DNA from: Nocardiopsis ganjiahuensis DSM 45031
GTDB lineage: Bacteria; Actinomycetota; Actinomycetes; Streptosporangiales; Streptosporangiaceae
Direction: 5' to 3'
Assembly (NCBI RefSeq): GCF_000341085.1
Contig: NZ_ANBA01000001.1
Coordinates: forward strand, 88,182 to 152,181
DNA length: 64,000 nt
Positions 1 to 8,201 of the stretch are shown here, piece after piece. Position 1 is the stretch's first letter. The number at the start of each line of letters is the position of its first letter. The notes beneath the pieces are model-generated. The model worked only from the letters and a program-made list of their open reading frames with translations, did not search any database and was not told where the DNA came from. Made by a program: the position numbers and the translations under genes.

Positions 1-1
1 C

Positions 2-463
2 ATGGGCGGCAGCAACGGCGGACTGCTGGTGGGCGCCATGATCACCCAGCGGCCGGACCTGTTCACCGCCGCCGTGTGCTCGGCCCCCCTGCTCGACATG
101 GTGCGCTACGAGCGGTTCGGCCTCGGCCAGCTGTGGAACGTGGAGTACGGCAGCGCCGAGGACCCCGAGCAGCTGGGCTGGCTGCTGGGCTACTCCCCGT
201 ATCACAACGTGCGTGAGGGCACCCGGTACCCGGCCACCCTGTTCACGGTGTTCGACAACGACACCCGGGTGGATCCGCTGCACGCCCGCAAGCTCTGCGC
301 CGAGATGCAGCGGGCCACCTCGGCGCCGGTCGGGGAGCGGCCGATCCTGGTCCGCCGTGAGGCGGAGGTCGGGCACAGCTCCCGGTCGGTGAGCCGGAGC
401 GTGGCGCTGACCGCCGAACAGCTCGCCTTCCTCGCCCACCACCTGGGGCTCTCGGTGTCCTGA
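2..463 (+). CDS. Prolyl oligopeptidase family (S9) serine peptidase, C-terminal part
   Basis: This is the 3' end of a gene that starts before the window, so only the last 153 residues of the alpha/beta-hydrolase domain are present. The opening GGSNGG is the S9 nucleophile elbow with the catalytic Ser. The acid is probably the Asp of the FDNDTRVD stretch, where S9 enzymes place it in the order Ser-Asp-His, and the His is in the GHSSRSVS segment. Members cleave prolyl or other bonds in short peptides and are usually cytosolic. The family is clear; the substrate is not visible. The reading frame runs to the TGA at 461-463. Confidence 0.85.
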   Translation: MGGSNGGLLVGAMITQRPDLFTAAVCSAPLLDMVRYERFGLGQLWNVEYGSAEDPEQLGWLLGYSPYHNVREGTRYPATLFTVFDNDTRVDPLHARKLCAEMQRATSAPVGERPILVRREAEVGHSSRSVSRSVALTAEQLAFLAHHLGLSVS

Positions 464-673
464 TCCGCCCGGCCGGCTCGGGCCCCGGAGAACAGCGGGG
501 AGAGCAAGGACACAGGAATCGGACATCCCGCTCCGGGGTTCTCCCAAGGCGCCTTTGAGACAATCGTCAGAGGCCAGAGGCGTGTCCCGTCGGTCGCACC
601 GCGCGTGTGACCACGGGACGCGCCCACCCCTGGGTAAGGACATCCGGGAGTACATCGGGAGAGGACGCAGGAC

Positions 674-1111
674 GTGACACAGATCGAGGCCGAGAGCCCC
701 ACCACCGCCGGGCCCCAGAAGTACGTACACCTGGCCCAGGTGCGCTACGCGGACCTTGACCCCCAGCAGCACGTCAACAACGTCCGGATGCTCACCTACC
801 TGGAGGACGCCCGCGTCGGGTTCCTGAACTTCGGGGTCGGCGGCAGCGACCCCGACACGTTCGGCGCCACCGTCGTGGCCCGCCAGGAGGCCGACTACGT
901 CGCTCCGCTGCTGCCCCGTACCGACCCGGTACGCGTGGAACTGTGGGTGACCGGCGTGCGCAACGCCAGCTTCACCATGGAGTACGAGATCCTCGACGAC
1001 GAGCGGGTCTACCTGCGCGCCAGGACGGTGCTCGTCGGCTTCGACGTGGCGACGCAGAGCGCCCGACGCCTCAACGACGCCGAGCGCGCGCTCCTGCACA
1101 AGTTCTCCTAG
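674..1111 (+). CDS. Acyl-CoA thioesterase, 4HBT hot-dog fold
   Basis: A 145-residue single hot-dog domain, the usual size for YbgC/FadM-type thioesterases. The N-terminal segment has the typical active-site pattern of an Asp (DLDPQQHVNN) next to the His-Val-Asn-Asn turn, followed by the long central helix (LTYLEDARVGFL). These enzymes hydrolyse acyl-CoA thioesters in the cytosol. The start is GTG after a purine-rich stretch (gagaggac). It stands alone between the peptidase and the convergent haemoglobin gene. The acyl chain preference cannot be read from the sequence. Confidence 0.85.
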   Translation: MTQIEAESPTTAGPQKYVHLAQVRYADLDPQQHVNNVRMLTYLEDARVGFLNFGVGGSDPDTFGATVVARQEADYVAPLLPRTDPVRVELWVTGVRNASFTMEYEILDDERVYLRARTVLVGFDVATQSARRLNDAERALLHKFS

Positions 1112-1183
1112 CGGCGCGGACCGCGGCAGCACCGGCTCCTGCGGCACCGGCCCCGGTGACGCGGGGTCCGGAGTCCCCGGGGA

Positions 1184-1735
1184 TCAGCGCTTCAGGGAGA
1201 TGGTGACGGCCTCGCCGTCGTCGTCGTCTCCCGCGTCGCCGCTGTCACGGCGCACCTTGCCGTCGCCGCCCACACGCAGTGAGGTCGGCTCGGCCACCGC
1301 GGGGGGTGTGGCCTCCTCGGCGACGTTGACCATGCTGTGCGCGGCCATCACCATGTACTCCCAGAGCTGGCGCTCGAGGACCTCGTGCAGCTCCAGGGAG
1401 TCCACGGCGGCACGCATGTGCTCGAGCCACAGGTCGCGCTCGGCCGCGCCGATGCGGAACGGGACGTGCCGCATGCGCAGGCGCGGGTGCCCGCGCTGTT
1501 CGTTGTAGGTGCGGGGGCCGCCCCAGTACTGGATGAGGAACAGGCGCAGGCGCTCCTCAGCGGGCCCCAGGTCCTCCTCTGGGTACATGGGCCGTAGCAC
1601 GGGGTCGTCGGCGACGCCCTCGTAGAAACGGCGGACCAGGAGGGTGAAGGTCTCCTCACCGCCCACGGCCTCGTAGAACGTCATTCGCACGGGCTCTTCG
1701 CCCGCGCCCTGGTGGTCATCACGCGCGGAAGTCAT
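1184..1735 (-). CDS. glbO: Group II truncated haemoglobin
   Basis: A 2-on-2 globin of 183 residues. The core begins at the FYEAVGG segment and carries the group II signature around the proximal histidine ([13 protein letters not shown]), with the distal Tyr/Trp-rich region ([11 protein letters not shown]) before it. GlbO proteins bind O2 and are linked to oxidative and nitrosative stress. The C-terminal 50 residues are an acidic, low-complexity tail ([10 protein letters not shown]) that the family does not need. An internal ATG at residue 18 is an alternative start, because neither start has a strong ribosome binding site. Downstream it converges on the thioesterase gene. Confidence 0.88.
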   Translation of the reverse strand: MTSARDDHQGAGEEPVRMTFYEAVGGEETFTLLVRRFYEGVADDPVLRPMYPEEDLGPAEERLRLFLIQYWGGPRTYNEQRGHPRLRMRHVPFRIGAAERDLWLEHMRAAVDSLELHEVLERQLWEYMVMAAHSMVNVAEEATPPAVAEPTSLRVGGDGKVRRDSGDAGDDDDGEAVTISLKR

Positions 1736-1945
1736 CGCGTCCAGGGTATGCCACGTTCACGATCGCTCTCCTGGGCCGCCCGTCCGGGAACCACCACGCG
1801 GGCCCCAAAGGCGGGGAACCTCGGTCTCCCGGGTCTCGGGTCTCGGGTCCCGGGCCCCGGGCCCCAGGGCGCCGCCGGACCGCGGCCGGGGTCGGGACCC
1901 GGGCAGGTTCCGGGGCAGGCGTCGCGGGCCCCGGGACAGCCCCGG

Positions 1946-2710
1946 TCAGTCCGGAGCCGCCACCAGCGCGGAGACCAGGCGGGCCCGGGGCCCGTCGTCG
2001 GCGTCCAGCTCCTCGTCGGGCCGCCAGGTGCAGCCGATGCTCAGAGCGGTGACCCTTCCGGTGTCCAGGACCGTGCGGACGGCCGCGAGCACCTCCTCGG
2101 CCCCGGGGCCGCCGGGGGTGGGGAACAGCAGGCCGGGCGCCTCGGCGGCGTCGATGACGTCCAGGTCCACGTGAAGCAGGAGCGGGCCGTCCGGGAGGGT
2201 CCCGGACCCGATGTCGGCGACCTTGCTCCGCCGCACGGCGGAGGCGCGCAGGTACTCCTCCTCCGGAGGGTCGAGGTCACGTCCGTCGACGAGGAGCAGC
2301 CGCTCCTCGGGGATGTCGCGCAGTCCCAGCCGATCGGTCGCCGGGTCCGGCCGGTAGCCCGCGAGCACACGCAGCGGGATCCCGCCCTCGTACCCCGACG
2401 CGCTGGTCTCCATGGTCTGGACGTCCCCGTGCGCGTCGAACCAGACGACGGCGGGGTCCACACCGGCCCGCTGCACCCCGGCGGTGGTGCCGAGGGCCAC
2501 CATGCAGTCCGCGGACAGCACGGTCGGGACCCGCCCGGCCCAGACCTGGTCGGCCACACGGTCGGCGACCTCCTCGTGGAGCGCCGCCATCCGCGCCCAC
2601 CGGTTGGCGTCCGGCAGGTTGCCGCGCACTGTCACCGGCTCCACCCGCAGCGGGAACCGGAAGCCGGGCAGGTACTCGTCCAAGTGGTACGGCACACACA
2701 GAATCGTCAT
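1946..2710 (-). CDS. Arginase/agmatinase/formiminoglutamase-fold protein
   Basis: A 254-residue ureohydrolase-fold protein. The binuclear manganese motifs are visible as DAHGD (residues ~95-99) and HVDLDVID (~187-194). The first metal motif, normally GGDHS, reads SADCM here, so the His ligand of the first Mn site is replaced by Cys. That casts doubt on classical arginase activity; a single-metal or altered-substrate enzyme is possible. The gene is monocistronic, 170 bp upstream of ettA on the same strand, with an intrinsic-terminator-like hairpin between. Its cellular substrate is unknown. Confidence 0.75.
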   Translation of the reverse strand: MTILCVPYHLDEYLPGFRFPLRVEPVTVRGNLPDANRWARMAALHEEVADRVADQVWAGRVPTVLSADCMVALGTTAGVQRAGVDPAVVWFDAHGDVQTMETSASGYEGGIPLRVLAGYRPDPATDRLGLRDIPEERLLLVDGRDLDPPEEEYLRASAVRRSKVADIGSGTLPDGPLLLHVDLDVIDAAEAPGLLFPTPGGPGAEEVLAAVRTVLDTGRVTALSIGCTWRPDEELDADDGPRARLVSALVAAPD

Positions 2711-2812
2711 GACAGGACCCTAATGACGGACCCGTCCACGCAACAGGGGTTTTCCCACCCTGTGCCTGTACCGGCCTCCGGGCCGTGGGCCGTGGGCCGT
2801 GGGGGAACGCGA

Positions 2813-2850
2813 AGGCCCCGCCGACCGGACGGATCCGGGCGACGGGGCCT
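2813..2850 (-). terminator. Hairpin downstream of ettA
   Basis: AGGCCCCG (2813-2820) pairs with CGGGGCCT (2843-2850), and an inner CCGGA/TCCGG stem lies between them. The hairpin sits 30 bp past the ettA stop codon. There is no T-run, as is common for terminators in high-GC actinobacteria. Confidence 0.5.
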
Positions 2851-2879
2851 GAGCGCACTGCTCCGCTACCGGCCTGCGA

Positions 2880-4544
2880 CTAGTCGCGGGTGAGCTTGCG
2901 GTGGGTGACCGCGTGCGGGCGCGCGGCCTCCGGGCCGAGGCGCTCGACCTTGTTCTTCTCGTAGGACTCGAAGTTGCCCTCGAACCAGAACCAGGAGGAG
3001 CCGCCCTCCCAGGCGAGGATGTGCGTGGCGACGCGGTCCAGGAACCACCGGTCGTGGGAGGTGATCACGGCGCAGCCCGGGAAGTCCAGGATGGCGTTCT
3101 CCAGCGAGCCGAGGGTCTCGACGTCCAGGTCGTTGGTGGGCTCGTCCAGGAGCAGCAGATTGCCGCCCTGCTTGAGGGTGAGCGCCAGGTTGACCCGGTT
3201 GCGCTCACCACCGGAGAGCACACCGGCGGACTTCTGCTGGTCCGAACCCTTGAAGCCGAAGGCGGCGACGTAGGCGCGGCTGGGGATCTCGACCTTGCCG
3301 ACCGTGATGAAGGACTCGCCGTCGGAGATGGTCTCCCAGACGTTCTTGGAGTCGTCGATCCGACCCCGGTACTGGTCGACGTAGGAGGTCTCGACGGTGT
3401 CGCCGACGGTGATCTTGCCCTGGTCGGGGGCCTCCTCGCCGACGATCATCTTGAACAGGGTCGTCTTGCCGACACCGTTCGGACCGATGATGCCGACGAT
3501 GCCGTTGGGCGGCAGCGAGAAGCTCAGGTCCTCGATGAGGATGCGGTCGTCGAAGCCCTTGGTGAGGTTCTTGACCTCGACCACGGTGTTGCCCAGACGC
3601 GGACCCGGCGGGATCTGGATCTCCTCGAAGTCCAGCTTGCGGGTCTTGTCGGCCTCGGCGGCCATCTCCTCGTAGCGGGCCAGACGGGACTTGCTCTTGG
3701 TCTGGCGGGCCTTGGCGTTGGAGCGGACCCACTCCAGCTCGTCCTTGAGGCGCTTGGCCTTCTTGACGTCCTTCTGCCCCTCGACCTTCAGGCGGGCCTG
3801 CTTGGTCTCGAGGTAGGTGCTGTAGTTGCCCTCGTAGGGGTAGAACTGGCCGCGGTCCAGCTCCAGGATCCAGGTGGCGACGTGGTCGAGGAAGTACCTG
3901 TCGTGTGTGATCGCGATGACGGTGCCCGCGTACTTGGACAGGTGCTGCTCCAACCAGTTCACGCTCTCGGCGTCCAGGTGGTTGGTGGGCTCGTCGAGCA
4001 GCAGGAGGTCGGGGGCCTCGAGCAGCAGCTTGCAGAGCGCGACGCGGCGCTTCTCACCACCGGAGAGCTGGGTGACGGAGGCGTCGCCGGGCGGGCAGCG
4101 CAGGGCGTCCATGGCCTGTGCCAGCTGGCTGTCCAGATCCCAGGCGTTGCGGTGGTCGAGCTGCTCCTGGAGCTTGCCCATCTCCTCGAGCAGGTCGTCG
4201 GAGTAGTCCGTCGCCATCTGCTCGGCGATCTCGTTGAAGCGGTTCAGCATCCCCTTGGTCTCGGCGACGCCGTCCTCGACGTTCTCCAGGACCGTCTTGC
4301 TCTCGTCGAGCCGGGGTTCCTGCGCGAGCAGGCCCACGGTGAACCCGGGCATGAGCCGTGCCTCACCGTTGGACGGCTGCTCGATGCCGGCCATGATCTT
4401 CAGCAGCGTCGACTTACCCGAACCGTTGGGGCCCACGACACCGATCTTGGCTCCGGGCAGGAACGACCCCGAAACGTTGTCAAGGACGACCTTGTCGCCG
4501 TGCGCCTTGCGCACGTTTTGCATGGTGTAGATGTACTCCGGCAT
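2880..4544 (-). CDS. ettA: Energy-dependent translational throttle protein EttA (ABC-F)
   Basis: An ABC-F ATPase of 554 residues with two nucleotide-binding domains and no membrane segment. Walker A motifs are GPNGSGKST and GPNGVGKTT. The signatures are LSGGEKRRV and LSGGERNRV. The Walker B segments are LLLLDEPTNHLD and LLLLDEPTNDLD. The charged linker between the domains and the full length fit EttA, which binds the ribosomal E site and gates the first elongation step according to ATP level. The chosen start (MPEYIYTMQNV) matches the family N-terminus and has GGAGG just upstream. The reading frame stays open further upstream, but that extension is Arg-rich and not family-like. Confidence 0.93.
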   Translation of the reverse strand: MPEYIYTMQNVRKAHGDKVVLDNVSGSFLPGAKIGVVGPNGSGKSTLLKIMAGIEQPSNGEARLMPGFTVGLLAQEPRLDESKTVLENVEDGVAETKGMLNRFNEIAEQMATDYSDDLLEEMGKLQEQLDHRNAWDLDSQLAQAMDALRCPPGDASVTQLSGGEKRRVALCKLLLEAPDLLLLDEPTNHLDAESVNWLEQHLSKYAGTVIAITHDRYFLDHVATWILELDRGQFYPYEGNYSTYLETKQARLKVEGQKDVKKAKRLKDELEWVRSNAKARQTKSKSRLARYEEMAAEADKTRKLDFEEIQIPPGPRLGNTVVEVKNLTKGFDDRILIEDLSFSLPPNGIVGIIGPNGVGKTTLFKMIVGEEAPDQGKITVGDTVETSYVDQYRGRIDDSKNVWETISDGESFITVGKVEIPSRAYVAAFGFKGSDQQKSAGVLSGGERNRVNLALTLKQGGNLLLLDEPTNDLDVETLGSLENAILDFPGCAVITSHDRWFLDRVATHILAWEGGSSWFWFEGNFESYEKNKVERLGPEAARPHAVTHRKLTRD

Positions 4545-4696
4545 GCCTCCAAGCCTAGAGCGTCGGAAACGGTGCCCCCGCCATCGCGCGAGCCCTTGTA
4601 GGGGTCTACCGCGCAGGGGGCGCCCACGCACGCCGTCGCGCCCCCCGCGCGGGGTTCCGGGTCGGCGGATTCGTCACGGGTGGGCGCGGCCGGGCC

Positions 4697-4778
4697 CGGC
4701 GCCCGTAAGGCGCGTGGGTCCGGCGCCCGTAGGGCGCGTGGGTCCGGCGCCCGTAGGGCGCGTGGGTCCGGCGCCCGG
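4697..4778. repeat. Tandem 24-bp repeat, about 3.4 copies
   Basis: Units at 4697-4720, 4721-4744 and 4745-4768, plus a 10-bp partial unit. They are identical apart from one base (gtaagg against gtaggg). Each contains an imperfect dyad (ggcgccc...gggcgcg). The array lies in the 240-bp gap between the DUF4192 stop and the ettA start. Confidence 0.9.
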
Positions 4779-4784
4779 CCGTGC

Positions 4785-6065
4785 TCACATCCGCACCGGT
4801 CTGGAGGGGTCCGACTCGCCCTCCGGCTCCGCTTCCTCCTCGCCCCGCCCGTCGAGGCGCTCCGCCGCGAACCCCCGCCAGCGTTCGGCGGGCAGTCCCC
4901 ACTGCAGGGCACGGGTCATGAGCACCGCCATCGCGTAGTGCGGATCGGCGGCCAGGGACACGTCCAGGGCGGCCCGGGCCAACCCCTGGTCGTCGTGCTG
5001 CCAGGCGGCCACGCCGAGCAGTGCGGCCGGGGCCGGGCGGTGGCGTTCGGGGACGTGGCGGACCACCCTCGACCACAGGCGGACGTGGAGCCGGGCGGTC
5101 TCCGGGGTGATCCGGGCCCACACCGCGTCGCGCACCCGGAGTTCGGTCAGGTGGACGCCCAGGCGGGCCAGGGTCCCTGGTTCGGTGACCCGGCGCCGCT
5201 CCTCCTCGCGCAGTACGTCCAGTACCTCGGGGATCCACCGGTCCGCCGCGGCGGTCCCGGCGTCCTCGCGGCGCTCCTCCTCGGCCGCCGCGGCCTCGGC
5301 CACCGCCTCCCGCGGCGCCCCGCGCACGGGGTCCAGGAGGAACCTGATCCGCGCGGAGTCGATCCGGCCGCCCGGGACCATCCCGCGCAGGACCGCCTCG
5401 GCCGGGATCCGGGAGGTGTCCGGGTCGAAGCGCTTCCCCTCGGCCGGGCAGCAGGCGGGATCCCGGCAGAGATAGGACCAGTAGCGGTCCCCGGTCACGC
5501 GGAGCGCCTCCAGGACCGGCAGCCCTCGGGCACGGGCTTCCCGGAGGAGCGCGTGCACGTGCGGGGTGATGCGTTCCGGTTGGCCGAAACCGGCCACGAG
5601 TACGGCGGTGCCGCCCGCGGCCAGTGCCGCGTCCACGGCCGCACCGCCGCTCCGGTCCGGGGTGAGGACGTGGTCGAGGTGGTCGAGTCCGCCGTGCAGG
5701 ACCCCCTGCACGCTTCCTCCACCGAGCACCAGCGCGACCACCGCGTCGTCCAGGGGGTGGTCCACCAGGTAGGGCAGGGCGGCGAGGAGGTCCGCCGGGG
5801 TACGCAGCCGAAGCGGTACGGCAGCGGCTCCGGGTTCCGGGGGCGGGTCGGATCCGGAGAGCTGAGCGGGTGGGTCGGGCGGCTCGGACTCGGAGTGCGG
5901 AGCGGCCCCGGAGAGCTGAGCGGGTGGGTCGGGCTCGGAGGGCGAAGCGGATTCGGAGGGCGGATCGGGCTCGTGGACGGTGTCCGGAACGGAGGCCGGA
6001 AGGGGATCGGCGGACTCGAACGGGTCGGTGGGGTCAGGGGAGGATCCATGCTGATCACCGGGCAT
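4785..6065 (-). CDS. DUF4192 family protein
   Basis: A 426-residue actinobacterial DUF4192 protein. The first ~85 residues are a Pro/Ser/Glu-rich, probably disordered stretch with an imperfect internal repeat (PPAQLSG twice). The DUF4192 domain follows, starting at LRLRTPADLLAALPYLV and containing YWSYLCRDPACC, a Cys-bearing segment typical of the family. The ATG at 6065 is preceded by GGAG. DUF4192 has no established function. The gene is followed by a 24-bp tandem repeat array. Confidence 0.82.
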   Translation of the reverse strand: MPGDQHGSSPDPTDPFESADPLPASVPDTVHEPDPPSESASPSEPDPPAQLSGAAPHSESEPPDPPAQLSGSDPPPEPGAAAVPLRLRTPADLLAALPYLVDHPLDDAVVALVLGGGSVQGVLHGGLDHLDHVLTPDRSGGAAVDAALAAGGTAVLVAGFGQPERITPHVHALLREARARGLPVLEALRVTGDRYWSYLCRDPACCPAEGKRFDPDTSRIPAEAVLRGMVPGGRIDSARIRFLLDPVRGAPREAVAEAAAAEEERREDAGTAAADRWIPEVLDVLREEERRRVTEPGTLARLGVHLTELRVRDAVWARITPETARLHVRLWSRVVRHVPERHRPAPAALLGVAAWQHDDQGLARAALDVSLAADPHYAMAVLMTRALQWGLPAERWRGFAAERLDGRGEEEAEPEGESDPSRPVRM

Positions 6066-6174
6066 GTCTCCACATTCGGTCACCCGGGGTGAACGCGCAA
6101 CCGGCTTCCGCGAACCTGTGGAAAACCCGCCCGGAACTCCCCCGCCCCTCCCTGACCTGCACTGTCGCAGCAGG

Positions 6175-7530
6175 TCAGGAGGGGTCACCCGAGCTGCTCG
6201 CGGAGTCGGAGATCTCACCCTCCCGCGGCCCCGGGATCTTCCCGGACACCTCGGGGCGCCCGGCGGGCAGGCACACCCGGTCCCGGCCGGTCTCCTTGGC
6301 GCGGTAGAGCGCGAGATCGGCGGCGGTGAGCAGTTCGACGAGGTCGTTGCCGTGGTCACCGACGACGGCCACCCCGATCGAGATGGTGATGGACACCTGG
6401 ACGTCGTCCACGGCGATCTCCATCCGACCGACCTGGGAGCGCAGCCGTTCGGCCGCCTGCCAGGCCTCGGTGGTGTCGGCTCCGGGCAGCATGACCACGA
6501 ACTCCTCGCCGCCGAACCTGCCGAGCAGGTCCGACTGGCGCAGCTGCTGGGCTATCGTCGTCGCGACCCCCAGCAGGACCTGGTCACCGAAGAGGTGTCC
6601 GTAACTGTCGTTGACCCGCTTGAAGTGGTCGATGTCGACGATGAGCACCGCCGCGCGGCCGCGTGTGGAGCGGGCCCTGGCGATCTCGGCCGCCGCCTCC
6701 TGTTCCCAGGTGGGCGCGTTGAGCAGCCCGGTCTTCGGGTCGGTCCGGGCGGCGGTCTGCAACTGCTGGTAGACCAGGCTGCGCTGGAGCAGGAGGACCG
6801 GCGGAACCGCGATGACCAGGAGGAACAGGGAAAGCTGGGCGAGAATGGCGACGGTGACCCCGACACATAACTCGACGGAGTCCACCAGGAACGCCTCCCG
6901 GTCCCACATGGTGCGCACCCCGTCCGAGCCGCCGCTGAGCCTGGTGCCCATGAATACCAGGATCGTGTTCATGACGGTGAAGCCGGCGCAGCAGAGCAGG
7001 GCCAGGATCACGCCGTCGACGCTGATCAGGACTTCCTGTGTGTCCGGGGAGCCGCTGATCCCGGCCAGTAGCCCGACCTGGCTTCCGTGCCAGGCCACCG
7101 AGGCGAGGAACCCGGAGACGCCCACCGCGGCGGCGTTGAACACCCGCCGGTGCGGGAGCGTGCGGCTGCGGCGGCGCCTGAGCAGCAGGTAGACCGGGAC
7201 CGGGATGAGGAGCGAGTAGACCGGGGGCAGCAGGAGCATCGCGGGGAACCACCAGGCCCCCAAGAGGTCCCGGGTGATCCCGGCGGGCAGGTCGATGCGG
7301 CGGATCGCCACCACACACACCACGGCGGAGACCACGAGCGCGAAGAAGAGGGTGAGGTCGAAGGGGGTCAGGGCCGTCTGCGCCGCGGCCACCCCGAACA
7401 GGAACAACGCGACGAAGACCAGCAGGAGCAGGTAGACGACCAGCCCGAGCGGCTGTTGGAAGATCGGCCAGCTCCGGCGCTCCCCGAGGGGGCGGCCCTC
7501 GGCCGCAACCGGCTTCTCCGAGATGCTCAC
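6175..7530 (-). CDS. Membrane diguanylate cyclase (GGDEF domain)
   Basis: A 451-residue protein with about seven to nine hydrophobic segments over residues ~25-275, followed by a GGDEF domain of ~165 residues. The active site reads GGEEF (in GRFGGEEFVVML), so catalysis is expected. RQSD five residues earlier is a canonical RxxD product-inhibition site. It should make c-di-GMP from two GTP at the membrane. There is no EAL domain. The GTG start (SISEKPVA) follows a purine-rich GGAGGATGGAG. The gene starts ~195 bp from a BldD-like box, which fits the known BldD control of diguanylate cyclase genes in Streptomyces. Confidence 0.9.
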   Translation of the reverse strand: MSISEKPVAAEGRPLGERRSWPIFQQPLGLVVYLLLLVFVALFLFGVAAAQTALTPFDLTLFFALVVSAVVCVVAIRRIDLPAGITRDLLGAWWFPAMLLLPPVYSLLIPVPVYLLLRRRRSRTLPHRRVFNAAAVGVSGFLASVAWHGSQVGLLAGISGSPDTQEVLISVDGVILALLCCAGFTVMNTILVFMGTRLSGGSDGVRTMWDREAFLVDSVELCVGVTVAILAQLSLFLLVIAVPPVLLLQRSLVYQQLQTAARTDPKTGLLNAPTWEQEAAAEIARARSTRGRAAVLIVDIDHFKRVNDSYGHLFGDQVLLGVATTIAQQLRQSDLLGRFGGEEFVVMLPGADTTEAWQAAERLRSQVGRMEIAVDDVQVSITISIGVAVVGDHGNDLVELLTAADLALYRAKETGRDRVCLPAGRPEVSGKIPGPREGEISDSASSSGDPS

Positions 7531-7724
7531 CGCTCCATCCTCCCTCCCTGTTTCACCTTCTGTCTCCGTACCCCTACCGACTCTGATGTGCCCATCGCCT
7601 CCCACGGTTCTCCCTTCGACGAACCGGATTCGCCCCGCGTTCCCCCGCGGTACCGCTCGGTGACCAGCGGGGTTTCGCGTCCTCCCTGGTAGGCGCGTGG
7701 CAAGCACACCCGAACTACTTTACA

Positions 7725-7737
7725 TTACTTTGGGTAA
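7725..7737. promoter_or_regulatory. BldD-like operator
   Basis: TTACTTTGGGTAA is an inverted TTAC/GTAA pair around a 5-bp spacer. It matches the published BldD pseudopalindrome (TNACNCWGNGTNA) at eight of its nine fixed positions. It lies in an AT-rich patch between the divergent GGDEF gene and the 7966 micro-ORF. BldD binding here is inferred. Confidence 0.5.
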
Positions 7738-7965
7738 TAACTTAATTGCCGATTGTATGTGCCTTGCAGGCTGAGGCTACCGCAGCCGTCACCCTCTGTT
7801 CTAGGGGGGTTGGTTAGCGTCACGAATTAGGGCATCCTGCCAGAGGGCACTGACGGTTTCGGTCAGGAAGCCGACTCGGTCCGTCTGTCGTCGTCTGTCT
7901 GCCGCGCCAACCGCTCGATGCCCGTCAGCACTCAGCACTCAGTACTCGAACCGAAGGAGCACCAC

Positions 7966-7995
7966 ATGGCCAAGAAGATCGTTCACTGGCTCTAG
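7966..7995 (+). CDS. Nine-codon micro-ORF (MAKKIVHWL)
   Basis: ATG to TAG encodes MAKKIVHWL. A strong Shine-Dalgarno (gaaggag) lies seven bases upstream, and a 14-bp perfect hairpin starts 18 bases after the stop. No gene follows on this strand; the next gene converges. It could therefore be a free-standing micropeptide gene, or a small RNA that happens to carry a good start. The Lys-rich, amphipathic peptide resembles a signal or membrane-active peptide more than a leader for attenuation. I do not recognise it. Confidence 0.45.
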   Translation: MAKKIVHWL

Positions 7996-8012
7996 ATCCC
8001 CCTCCCTGACAC

Positions 8013-8052
8013 GACCGGGGACGGGCGCCCGTCAGGCTGCCCGTCCCCGGTC
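8013..8052 (+). terminator. 14-bp hairpin after the micro-ORF
   Basis: The arm at 8013-8026 (GACCGGGGACGGGC) is perfectly complementary to 8039-8052, with a 12-base loop. It lies between the micro-ORF and the convergent GTPase gene and may stop transcription from both sides. Confidence 0.7.
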
Positions 8053-8201
8053 ACTCCGGGTCGACTGCGGTTCACCCTCAGCCGACCTCTGTCGTTCTTG
8101 TGTTCTGCTGTGCGCTGCCTGCGGGCGTCGCGGGCCCGGCAACCGATCCCCGCCCGGGGACCGGCCCGGTCCGCGTCACGTCCCGGAACCCGGCCCCGCG
8201 T

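Noticed and set aside
2901..4601. Long open frame opposite ettA, and similar ones opposite 14736-17282 and 20771-23044
   Set aside because: Gly/Val/Asp- or Gly/Arg-rich translations caused by high GC at third codon positions; the other strand carries clear gene families.
4697..4778. 24-bp units as a CRISPR array
   Set aside because: No spacers; the units are contiguous.
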